In this document: positions 55,694 through 64,000 of the stretch, piece by piece
Layout of the letters: each line of letters opens with the position of its first letter
Position numbering within the stretch: position 1 is the stretch's first letter
NCBI RefSeq assembly: GCF_021391675.1
Contig: NZ_CP090095.1
Coordinates: forward strand, 2,423,501 to 2,487,500
Direction: 5' to 3'
Source of the DNA: Neorhizobium galegae
GTDB lineage: Bacteria > Pseudomonadota > Alphaproteobacteria > Rhizobiales > Rhizobiaceae
DNA: 64,000 nt
The notes under the pieces: model-generated
The model's database searches: none
What the model saw: only the letters and a program-made list of their open reading frames with translations
What the model was told of the DNA's origin: nothing
Program-made: the position numbers and the translations under genes

Positions 55694-57658
55694 ATGACGG
55701 CAAAACCCATTCGCAAGACGCTATCGGTCAATCACCGGCTATGGACGCTGGCAGGATCCGCCTTTGCCGGTATCGGCGCCATGCTGCTTGTCGGCTGGTA
55801 CGAGGGCCGCCAGGTCAACGAAGCGCTGCAGCGCGCCACCGAGATTCGGGAGCATGTGGATACCGTCAACGGCATGCGCATCGCCAACCTGGAACTCGTC
55901 CTGGCAGCGATGGACACGATCGTCGACCGCGACGACAAACGCGTCGATCCCGCCCGGCTGAAGGCGATGGCGGACTCCATCGACAAGTTGAAAAGCTCCT
56001 CGGGCGACCTGAAGAAACTCGCGGCCGACATCGGCAATCCGGGCCTCGTGGCAGGTTTTGAAACGGATCTCTCGGCTGTTTCGACAGCGATCCAGACCGA
56101 TCTCAGAAAAATGGTCGAAACCGGCGCGCCCGACGACGCCTATGACAAGATCGACGACGTCATCGACGGCGCTGGCGAACGGCTTGGCACAACGCTTGAG
56201 GCCGCAGCCGTCGCAGGCGAAAAGATTGTCAGAAGCGGCGTCGGGGAAGCGAACACGCTTTCCTCGAACGCGCTTTATGTGCAGCTTGGCTGCGGCCTGA
56301 TCGCACTGGTCGTCATGGCAATCCTGCAGAGCGTTCATGGCGGCGCCATCCGGCGCGGCATCGACGGGGTCCGCGCCAGCATGCAGCGGATCATCGGTGG
56401 CGACTACAAGACCGCCGTGCCCGGCATCGACCGCGGCGACGAGATCGGCGAGATGGCGCGCGCCACCGATATCTTCCGGCTTGCGGCCGTCGAGCGCCAG
56501 ACCCTGGAGATCAGCCTGAACGACGAACGCCGCCGGAACGAGACCCAACGGCAGGCGAGCGAATCGGAACAGAAGGCTGAAGCCCAGGCGCTCCACTTCG
56601 CCGTCGATTCGCTTGCGAGCGCGCTCAACCGTCTCTCCGAGGGCGACCTCGCAGCCGCCCTCGATCGTCCCTTCCGGGCAGATCTCGAGCGCCTGCGCAC
56701 CGATTTCAACCGGGTTGTCGAACGTCTGCGCCACATCATGACCGAGGTCGCCAACAGCTCCAGCTCCATCGGCGCCAACGCCAACCAGATGCGCTCCGCT
56801 GCCAACGACCTGGCGAAAAGGACCGAGAAGCAGGCGGCCTCGCTCGAGGAAACATCGGCAGCGCTCGAAGAAATCACGGCGACCGTGCGCAACGCCACCA
56901 GCCGCGCCGAAGAGGCGACGCAGATGGTAAGCGACGCCAAGGACTATACCGAAAAGTCCTCCGGCGTGGTTCGCGATGCCACAGCGGCCATGGGGCGGAT
57001 CGAGGACGCGACCGCCGAAATCGGCAAGATCATCAACGTCATCGACGAAATCGCCTTCCAGACCAACTTGCTGGCACTCAACGCCGGGGTCGAGGCGGCC
57101 CGCGCCGGCGAGGCCGGCAAGGGTTTTGCCGTCGTCGCCCAGGAAGTACGCGAGCTCGCCGGGCGCGCCGCTGGTGCGGCCAAGGACATCAAGGCACTGG
57201 TCACCCGTTCGAACCACGAGGTCAAGACCGGCGTAGACCTGGTGAAGGCGACGGGCGACGCCCTGACCCGGATCGGCGACGACGTGCTGAAAATCAACGA
57301 CCACGTTCACGCGATCTTCACTTCTGCGCGCGAACAATCAACCGGACTAAACGAAATCAATACCTCGATCGGCCAGATGGACCAAGCAACGCAACAGAAT
57401 GCCGCGATGGTGGAGCAGAGCACTGCTGCCAGCCATTCGCTGGCCAGCGACGCCGAAAACCTCAACCAGCTGATCAGCCAGTTCCAGATCCGTGGAGGCA
57501 ATGGCCCGCGCGCCGTCGAGGTCGCGAGCGCTTCCACACCAGCCAAACCCTCCCCCGCCCTGAACTTGATGAACAAGCTCGCGGGAGCCTTCAGCAACAG
57601 TCCCGCCTCCGCCAAGCCGAAGGCCGTGGGATCCTCAGACAAATGGGAAGAGTTCTGA
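55694..57658 (+). CDS. Methyl-accepting chemotaxis protein
   Basis: A 654-residue chemoreceptor. Transmembrane helices at about 20-36 and 194-213 enclose a small helical periplasmic sensor domain of about 155 residues. HAMP and linker follow. The signalling hairpin tip reads [20 protein letters not shown], then [20 protein letters not shown]. The protein ends in KWEEF after a flexible linker, the type of pentapeptide used to bind CheR. cheW follows by one base. The ligand is unknown and no cheA is near. Confidence 0.93.
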   Translation: MTAKPIRKTLSVNHRLWTLAGSAFAGIGAMLLVGWYEGRQVNEALQRATEIREHVDTVNGMRIANLELVLAAMDTIVDRDDKRVDPARLKAMADSIDKLKSSSGDLKKLAADIGNPGLVAGFETDLSAVSTAIQTDLRKMVETGAPDDAYDKIDDVIDGAGERLGTTLEAAAVAGEKIVRSGVGEANTLSSNALYVQLGCGLIALVVMAILQSVHGGAIRRGIDGVRASMQRIIGGDYKTAVPGIDRGDEIGEMARATDIFRLAAVERQTLEISLNDERRRNETQRQASESEQKAEAQALHFAVDSLASALNRLSEGDLAAALDRPFRADLERLRTDFNRVVERLRHIMTEVANSSSSIGANANQMRSAANDLAKRTEKQAASLEETSAALEEITATVRNATSRAEEATQMVSDAKDYTEKSSGVVRDATAAMGRIEDATAEIGKIINVIDEIAFQTNLLALNAGVEAARAGEAGKGFAVVAQEVRELAGRAAGAAKDIKALVTRSNHEVKTGVDLVKATGDALTRIGDDVLKINDHVHAIFTSAREQSTGLNEINTSIGQMDQATQQNAAMVEQSTAASHSLASDAENLNQLISQFQIRGGNGPRAVEVASASTPAKPSPALNLMNKLAGAFSNSPASAKPKAVGSSDKWEEF

Positions 57659-57659
57659 C

Positions 57660-58127
57660 ATGAGCAATGCCATCAAGCAGTCCGGCGCCTACCTCGAAAT
57701 CGTCTCCTTCCATCTCGGCGACCAGGAATTCTGCATCGACATCATGGCGATCCGCGAAATCCGCGGCTGGGCGCCGGTGACCCCGATGCCGCACACGCCG
57801 CCTTACGTGCTCGGCCTCATCAACCTGCGCGGCGCGGTGATCCCGGTCATCGACATGGCCTGCCGCCTCGGTATGAAGATGACCGAACCGTCGGAACGCT
57901 CCGCGATCATCGTCACCGACATCGCCGGCAAGCTGGTCGGCCTGCTGGTCGAACAGGTATCCGACATGATGACCATCCGTGGCGAAGACCTGCAGCCGGC
58001 ACCGGAAATCATCCCGGAAGCGCAGCGCGCCTTCTGCCGTGGCATCGTGGCGCTGGAAAAGACCATGGTCTGCTTCCTCAACCTCGACACCGTCATCGCC
58101 GACGAACTCGCACGCGAAGCCGCGTAA
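57660..58127 (+). CDS. cheW: CheW coupling protein
   Basis: Couples chemoreceptors to the CheA kinase. 155 residues with the CheW fold: FHLGDQEFCIDIMAIREIRG, YVLGLINLRGAVIPVIDMAC, and GLLVEQVSDMMTI. It starts one base after the receptor stop, so the two are one operon. Confidence 0.94.
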   Translation: MSNAIKQSGAYLEIVSFHLGDQEFCIDIMAIREIRGWAPVTPMPHTPPYVLGLINLRGAVIPVIDMACRLGMKMTEPSERSAIIVTDIAGKLVGLLVEQVSDMMTIRGEDLQPAPEIIPEAQRAFCRGIVALEKTMVCFLNLDTVIADELAREAA

Positions 58128-58163
58128 ATTTCGCAGCGCAAAAAAGTCCGAAAATATGACCTG

Positions 58164-58195
58164 ATCTTCCGTCACACGCAAATGTGACGGAAGAT
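58164..58195. terminator. Perfect 13-bp hairpin after cheW
   Basis: ATCTTCCGTCACA and TGTGACGGAAGAT form a perfect 13-bp stem with a 6-base loop, 37 bases after cheW. There is no U-run, so it may be an RNA-stabilising or Rho-assisted end rather than an intrinsic terminator. Confidence 0.5.
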
Positions 58196-58334
58196 TAACG
58201 CATTGTAATTATTGCTTATTTGTAACAATTTTGGGCGGAACCGATAGTCGGGCTCCGCAGTTCTTCCGTCGCAAACGCCAACCGAACCGCTTCCTGAACG
58301 CCTCGGCTGGTTTACCCAAGATAGGAGAATGACC

Positions 58335-58661
58335 ATGAACAAGGCTTTTGCTCTCGCAGTCCTGATGTCCGCCGCCACGATGGGAACCGCCGCCTATGCC
58401 CGCGATATGGGCATGACGGCCAAGCCCGCCGGCGACGTCGCCATCGTCTATACCGATCCCGAAATCGACAACAGCGCCAAACGGCTCGACGTGCCGGACA
58501 GCATCATTCATCCAAGCCAGGCAATGGTGCAGAAGGCACAGGCCGAGGTGAAGGCCGATCGCGCGTTGCGGGCCGATCTTCTGAGCCAGAACGTCGAACT
58601 CAACAACGTCGTGGCGATCGACACCGCCGCCGACGGCAGCCGGATCGTCTACGTCCGCTGA
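58335..58661 (+). CDS. Small secreted protein of unknown function
   Basis: A 108-residue protein with a clear signal peptide (about 1-23, ending AAYARD). The mature part is short and acidic, with a helical region (SQAMVQKAQAEVKADRALRA) and a final strand (GSRIVYVR). AGGAGA lies 8 bases before the ATG at 58335; an ATG two codons earlier is too close. Family not recognised. Confidence 0.75.
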   Translation: MNKAFALAVLMSAATMGTAAYARDMGMTAKPAGDVAIVYTDPEIDNSAKRLDVPDSIIHPSQAMVQKAQAEVKADRALRADLLSQNVELNNVVAIDTAADGSRIVYVR

Positions 58662-58687
58662 TTCGCCCCGCCATTACCGACGGATTT

Positions 58688-58727
58688 CAAAACCGGGTTC
58701 GCTTGCCGAGCCCGGTTTTGTCGTTTT
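58688..58727 (+). terminator. Rho-independent terminator
   Basis: CAAAACCGGG and CCCGGTTTTG form a perfect 10-bp stem, followed by TCGTTTT, 27 bases after the secreted-protein gene. Confidence 0.75.
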
Positions 58728-58823
58728 GCCGGCGATCCTGTTGACCTCAGCCACACCGCATGACTGTATTCGTCGGAAGGATGCAGCACAGCTTGTGTCC
58801 TTCACGCTTTGGGAGGAGCACGA

Positions 58824-60482
58824 TTGAGCGACAGCGTTGACGCCATTGTGGTGGGCGCAGGCCTGGCAGGCCTCGTGGCCGCGACGGAACTTGCCGATGC
58901 CGGCCGCTCCGTCATCATCCTCGACCAGGAACCGGAACAGAACCTCGGCGGCCAGGCCTTCTGGTCGCTCGGCGGGCTGTTCCTCGTCGATTCTCCCGAA
59001 CAGCGCCGGATGGGCATCCGCGATTGCCTCGATCTCGCCTGGCAGGACTGGCTGGGCACCGCCGGTTTCGACCGCGAGGAAGACCACTGGCCGCGCCTGT
59101 GGGCGCAAGCTTATGTGGCCTTCGCCGCCGGCGAGAAACGCTCCTGGCTGCGGCAAATGGGTCACCGCATCTTCCCCATCGTCGGCTGGGCGGAACGCGG
59201 CGGCGGCTCGGCGACCTCGCACGGCAATTCCGTGCCGCGGTTCCACACCACCTGGGGCACCGGCCCCGGCGTCGTCGAGCCCTTCGAGCGGCGGGCGCGA
59301 GAGGCGGAGAAGAGCGGAAAAATCCGCTTCCTCTGGCGGCGCCGCGTCGACAATCTGGTGAAGACCGGAAAGGCCGTGACTGGCGTTGCAGGCACAATCC
59401 TCAAGGCGAGCACGGCTGAACGTGGCGAAGATACATCGAGGACACCGGCCGGTGACTTCGAGCTCAACGCGCCGATTGTCATCGTCGCCTCGGGCGGCAT
59501 CGGCGGCAATCCGGACCTCGTGCGGCAGATGTGGCCGGAACGGCTCGGGCGACCGCCGGGCTTCATGGTGTCGGGCGTGCCAAAACACGTGGACGGACGG
59601 ATGATCGGCATCACGCGCGCTGCCGGCGGACAGGTGATCAACCGCGACCGCATGTGGCACTATACCGAGGGCCTGCGGAACTGGAACCCGATCTGGGAGA
59701 ACCATGGCATCCGGATCCTGCCCGGCCCCTCCTCGCTCTGGTTCGACGCGACGGGCAAGCGCCTGCCCGCCCCCTTCTATCCCGGCTACGATACGCTCGG
59801 CACCCTGCAGCACATCATGGCGACCGGTCATGACTACAGCTGGTTCGTGCTGAACCAGAGCATCATCCGCAAGGAATTCGCGCTCTCCGGCTCGGAACAG
59901 AACCCGGACCTCACCGGCCGCGACTGGAAGCTGACGGCGAAACGGGCGATCGGCAAAAAGGCGACGGGGCCGGTGGAGGCCTTCAAGGAACATGGCGAGG
60001 ATTTTGTGGTCGCCGAGAGCCTTGGCGAGCTGGTGGCCGGCATGAACCGACTTGTCGGCAGCAATCTCCTGGACCTCGCCGATATCGAGCGCGAAATTGT
60101 CGCCCGCGACGGACAGGTGGCCAATCCCTTTGCCAAGGACGCGCAGATCATGGGCATCCACAATGCCCGCCGCTCGCTTGGCGAAAAGCTGGTGCGGACC
60201 GCAAAACCGCACCGCATTCTCGATCCGGCGCACGGGCCGCTGATCGCGGTGAGGCTGAATATCCTGACACGCAAGACACTGGGAGGGATCGAAACGGACC
60301 TCTCGGCCCGCGTGCTGGGCGAGAACGGAGAAGCGATCCCAGGGCTCTATGCCGCAGGGGAGGCCGCCGGTTTCGGCGGTGGCGGCATGCACGGCTATCG
60401 GGCACTCGAAGGCACCTTTCTCGGCGGCTGCCTGTTTTCCGGCCGCAATGCCGGCCGGGCGGCGGCGGCCGCCCTCGGCTGA
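58824..60482 (+). CDS. FAD-dependent dehydrogenase (fumarate reductase/3-ketosteroid dehydrogenase type)
   Basis: A 552-residue flavoprotein. It starts with TTG at 58824, with GGAGGAG about 5 bases upstream, and reads SDSVDAIVVGAGLAGLVAAT, the dinucleotide-binding site. The C-terminus contains AGEAAGFGGGGMHGYRALEG, then a second FAD motif. The fold is that of FrdA-like and steroid delta-1-dehydrogenase proteins, but no substrate can be named. Confidence 0.88.
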   Translation: MSDSVDAIVVGAGLAGLVAATELADAGRSVIILDQEPEQNLGGQAFWSLGGLFLVDSPEQRRMGIRDCLDLAWQDWLGTAGFDREEDHWPRLWAQAYVAFAAGEKRSWLRQMGHRIFPIVGWAERGGGSATSHGNSVPRFHTTWGTGPGVVEPFERRAREAEKSGKIRFLWRRRVDNLVKTGKAVTGVAGTILKASTAERGEDTSRTPAGDFELNAPIVIVASGGIGGNPDLVRQMWPERLGRPPGFMVSGVPKHVDGRMIGITRAAGGQVINRDRMWHYTEGLRNWNPIWENHGIRILPGPSSLWFDATGKRLPAPFYPGYDTLGTLQHIMATGHDYSWFVLNQSIIRKEFALSGSEQNPDLTGRDWKLTAKRAIGKKATGPVEAFKEHGEDFVVAESLGELVAGMNRLVGSNLLDLADIEREIVARDGQVANPFAKDAQIMGIHNARRSLGEKLVRTAKPHRILDPAHGPLIAVRLNILTRKTLGGIETDLSARVLGENGEAIPGLYAAGEAAGFGGGGMHGYRALEGTFLGGCLFSGRNAGRAAAAALG

Positions 60483-60488
60483 GCCCGA

Positions 60489-60998
60489 TTACGGCTTGGG
60501 CTTGCCGTTCTTCCAGGTGACGTTCTGGTTATAGAGCGGGATGGTCGAGATCGCCATTTTTGCCGAACCGTCGGTGAGTTCGCGGGTGTGGACGAGATAG
60601 ATCAGCGTATCGTTGGCCTTGTCGTAGATGCGGTTGACGACCAGCGACTTCCAGATCAGCGACATGCCCTCGCGAAACACCTCGTCGCCATCCTTGGAGA
60701 GATTGATATTGCCGACCTCGATCGGGCCGGTCTGGCGGCAGGCGATCGAATTGTTGGACGGATCCTCGAACCAGTTGCCGTTCTTCAACCGGTCGATGAT
60801 GCCGCGCTCGAAATAGGTGACGTGGCAGGTGACGCCCTTCACCTGCGGATCGGCGACCGCCTCGACGATGATGTCGTTGCCGATCCAGTCGACGCCGACT
60901 TCGCCGACCACTTCGGCAGAAGCGGGCGCGGAGAGCATTCCGAGCGAAAAGGCTGCGGCAGATGCAAGGCAGGCAAGGCGGCTCATTGGTTGCGTCAT
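60489..60998 (-). CDS. creA: CreA-family periplasmic protein
   Basis: A 169-residue protein with a signal peptide (about 1-28) and the CreA domain (EVGEVGVDWIGNDIIVEA-type start, VKGVTCHVTYFERGIIDRL, IYLVHTRELTDGSAKMAIST). Function unknown, though widely conserved in proteobacteria. Convergent with the FAD dehydrogenase, with 6 bases between stops. Confidence 0.9.
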   Translation of the reverse strand: MTQPMSRLACLASAAAFSLGMLSAPASAEVVGEVGVDWIGNDIIVEAVADPQVKGVTCHVTYFERGIIDRLKNGNWFEDPSNNSIACRQTGPIEVGNINLSKDGDEVFREGMSLIWKSLVVNRIYDKANDTLIYLVHTRELTDGSAKMAISTIPLYNQNVTWKNGKPKP

Positions 60999-61078
60999 GG
61001 GGACTTCAGCTCCGGTAAACGATCCGTGATCTGAGATAAGGATTGCCGGGGCGGAAACAAGCGGATGCTTCGGAACTC

Positions 61079-61669
61079 TTATTTGAGCCGGCAGGTGCAG
61101 GGCGCGTAACCGCCGGAAAACAATCGCCCGACCTTCATGCCGATCATCGCCGGAATGTCGCGGACATGCGGCACTTCCAGAGACTTGGCGATCGCGATCG
61201 TCGCCCGCGCGCAGACGGCCGCGTCTTCCGCCGCATTGTGATGCGCGAAGCGAAGGCCGAGATGCTGGGCAAGGACGTTGAGCTTGTGCGAGCCGAGATG
61301 CGGCCAGACCTTCTGCGACATCTTTACGCTGCAGAGATAGGAGAGCTCCGGATAGCTCTGCCGATAGGCATCGAGACAGGCCCGCCAGACGCTGAAATCG
61401 AAGGCGGCATTGTGGGCGATCATCGTGGCGCCGCGAAAATCGTCGGCGAACTCTTCCATCACTTCCGGAAACTCGCCGGCATCCTCGACATGTTCCGGCC
61501 GGATGCCGTGGATCGCCACGTTGAAGGAGGAAAACCGCATGTCCTTTGGGCGGATCATCCGTTCCTCCACCCGCACCACCTCGTCGCCCTCCAGCCAGGC
61601 AAGCCCGACCGAACAGGCACTGCCGCGCTGTTCGTTGGCGGTTTCGAAATCGATGGCGATGGTTTTCAA
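61079..61669 (-). CDS. DnaQ-fold 3'-5' exonuclease
   Basis: A 196-residue DEDDh-type exonuclease domain protein. Motifs: IAIDFETANEQ (Exo I), GATMIAHNAAFDFSVW (Exo II) and FAHHNAAEDAAVCARATIAI (Exo III). It matches the epsilon-like domain found alone in many bacteria rather than the Pol III epsilon subunit. The start is uncertain: TTG at 61669 gives a normal N-terminus; an ATG lies 19 codons earlier. Confidence 0.85.
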   Translation of the reverse strand: MKTIAIDFETANEQRGSACSVGLAWLEGDEVVRVEERMIRPKDMRFSSFNVAIHGIRPEHVEDAGEFPEVMEEFADDFRGATMIAHNAAFDFSVWRACLDAYRQSYPELSYLCSVKMSQKVWPHLGSHKLNVLAQHLGLRFAHHNAAEDAAVCARATIAIAKSLEVPHVRDIPAMIGMKVGRLFSGGYAPCTCRLK

Positions 61670-61786
61670 GGGCGAGTTCCGGATGAAGGTCGGAGAACTT
61701 CTACAGGCGGGAATTCGATTCGGCAAAGACGGCCAGCGCTTTTACCCCTCTTGACGCATCGGCGCTTGTCTGAGAGCTTGGCCGCC

Positions 61787-61864
61787 ATGACCCGTTTCGC
61801 CGCCCACATGCATCTTACCGTGACCATTCATCCCGCAGGGTGCGTGGCGGTCTTGGCGCGTTAG
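61787..61864 (+). CDS. Possible 25-residue leader peptide
   Basis: A short frame reading MTRFAAHMHLTVTIHPAGCV and ending in AVLAR. It lies 85 bases upstream of the GNAT gene and is followed by a strong hairpin (61882-61906). Such a peptide plus hairpin would fit attenuation, but there is no run of one codon beyond three His and no clear promoter or ribosome-binding site. Confidence 0.3.
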   Translation: MTRFAAHMHLTVTIHPAGCVAVLAR

Positions 61865-61881
61865 CCGGTCATCCGTCCACC

Positions 61882-61906
61882 AACCCTGCCGAAATATGGC
61901 AGGGTT
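61882..61906 (+). promoter_or_regulatory. Hairpin in the leader of the GNAT gene
   Basis: AACCCTGCC and GGCAGGGTT form a perfect 9-bp stem with a 7-base loop, 43 bases before the GNAT start. There is no U-run. It is either a leader structure or a terminator-like element. Confidence 0.45.
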
Positions 61907-61949
61907 CGGTGTTTCCGCTCTGCCTCGGCGAAGACCAAGGAGAGCAAGC

Positions 61950-62489
61950 ATGACAGAGTTCGATATCCCACCACCGCTGGACCCCGATGCGCGATGGCCC
62001 GAAGGCCTGTCGATCCGCGCACGCACGCCGGCGGACGCGCCTGATATCACCGCCTTGCACAATATGCCCGGCTACCGCCGGGGCACCCTCAGAACGCCGC
62101 ACCACAGCCCGGAGGAAATCCGCAAGGGCATCGAGAACCAGTCCGCCAATTTCATCTCGCTGGTCGCGGTCCTAAAGGACAGGATCGTCGGCGATGTGGG
62201 TATGACCCGCTATGCAAATCGCCGGGCACATGCCGGAAGTATCGGCATGGGCGTCCACGACGCCTATATTGGCCGCGGGATCGGCCGCGCCCTGATCGGC
62301 GAAATCCTCGCCATCGCCGACCGATGGCTGGACCTGAAGCGCGTCGAACTGACGGTCTATACCGACAATGAGGCGGCGCTGGCGCTCTACCGGAAATTCG
62401 GCTTCGAGGTGGAAGGCCATCTCAAACAATTCGCCTTCCGCAACGGCGAATATGTCGATGCCTATTCGATGGCGCGGCTCAGGGCGTGA
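61950..62489 (+). CDS. GNAT-family N-acetyltransferase
   Basis: A 179-residue acetyltransferase of the RimI/RimL-like type. The acetyl-CoA site reads GVHDAYIGRGIGRALIGEIL, followed by LTVYTDNEAALALYRKFGFE and a C-terminal EGHLKQFAFRNGEYVDAYSM. The start at 61950 has AAGGAGAG upstream. Substrate unknown. Confidence 0.9.
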   Translation: MTEFDIPPPLDPDARWPEGLSIRARTPADAPDITALHNMPGYRRGTLRTPHHSPEEIRKGIENQSANFISLVAVLKDRIVGDVGMTRYANRRAHAGSIGMGVHDAYIGRGIGRALIGEILAIADRWLDLKRVELTVYTDNEAALALYRKFGFEVEGHLKQFAFRNGEYVDAYSMARLRA

Positions 62490-62509
62490 CCTTCATCACC
62501 CGATGAAGG
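62490..62509. terminator. Hairpin between convergent genes
   Basis: CCTTCATC and GATGAAGG form a perfect 8-bp stem with a 4-base loop between the GNAT stop and the end of ligA. It lacks a T-run but is well placed to stop transcription from both sides. Confidence 0.45.
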
Positions 62510-62512
62510 CCC

Positions 62513-64000
<1,488 letters not shown>

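Overview
The window looks like chromosome of a Rhizobiaceae-type alphaproteobacterium (Rhizobium, Neorhizobium, Agrobacterium or a close relative; genus not settled). The reasons are high GC with strong third-position bias, a circularly permuted two-piece tmRNA with an alphaproteobacterial-type tag, the small rhizobial families DUF4169, DUF1127 and RHH, the order thyA-folA-hflK-hflC-degP, and a long AsmA protein. All family names come from reading the sequence; no database search was possible.

Layout. 1-5061 is core on the minus strand: thyA, folA, hflK, hflC and degP (cut by the window start). 5161-6054 is a sugar-nucleotide-type epimerase. About 6055-27824 is accessory DNA. It holds a copper-tolerance operon (6509-10871) behind two MerR-type promoter-like sites; a double-HTH repressor divergent from a two-gene unit whose second gene is a soluble FtsH-like AAA+/M41 protease (11346-14546); decayed genes (S1/P1 nuclease, DapA-like); K+ and Mg2+ transporters (kup, corA); a run of small unrecognised genes (19298-24224); an IS21-family element (24308-26755) that cuts into an upstream gene; and a coiled-coil protein next to ssrA. 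The block ends in a duplicated tmRNA locus (27395-28110), followed by sspB, the adaptor that delivers tmRNA-tagged proteins to ClpXP.

28202-64000 is mostly ordinary chromosome: sspB, DUF4169, RHH, AsmA, an FAD-linked dehydrogenase, an RND efflux pair, uvrD, one lone AT-rich gene of foreign look (43943-44812), a quinone-reductase-like enzyme, an M20 hydrolase, a DUF2778 protein, a decayed LysR gene, pncA, azlCD, a Xaa-Pro aminopeptidase, DUF1127, prmA, a SCO1/SenC protein, an MCP/cheW pair, an FAD dehydrogenase, creA, a DnaQ-fold exonuclease, a GNAT behind a possible leader peptide, and ligA (cut by the window end).

The most interesting points are: (1) two tmRNA coding pieces in tandem that differ by compensating base changes, with only the first next to an acceptor piece; and (2) the repressor / small protein / FtsH-like protease module, with an operator built of three 11-bp repeats between two inverted TGTCAACA boxes. 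The left end of the accessory block could not be placed.
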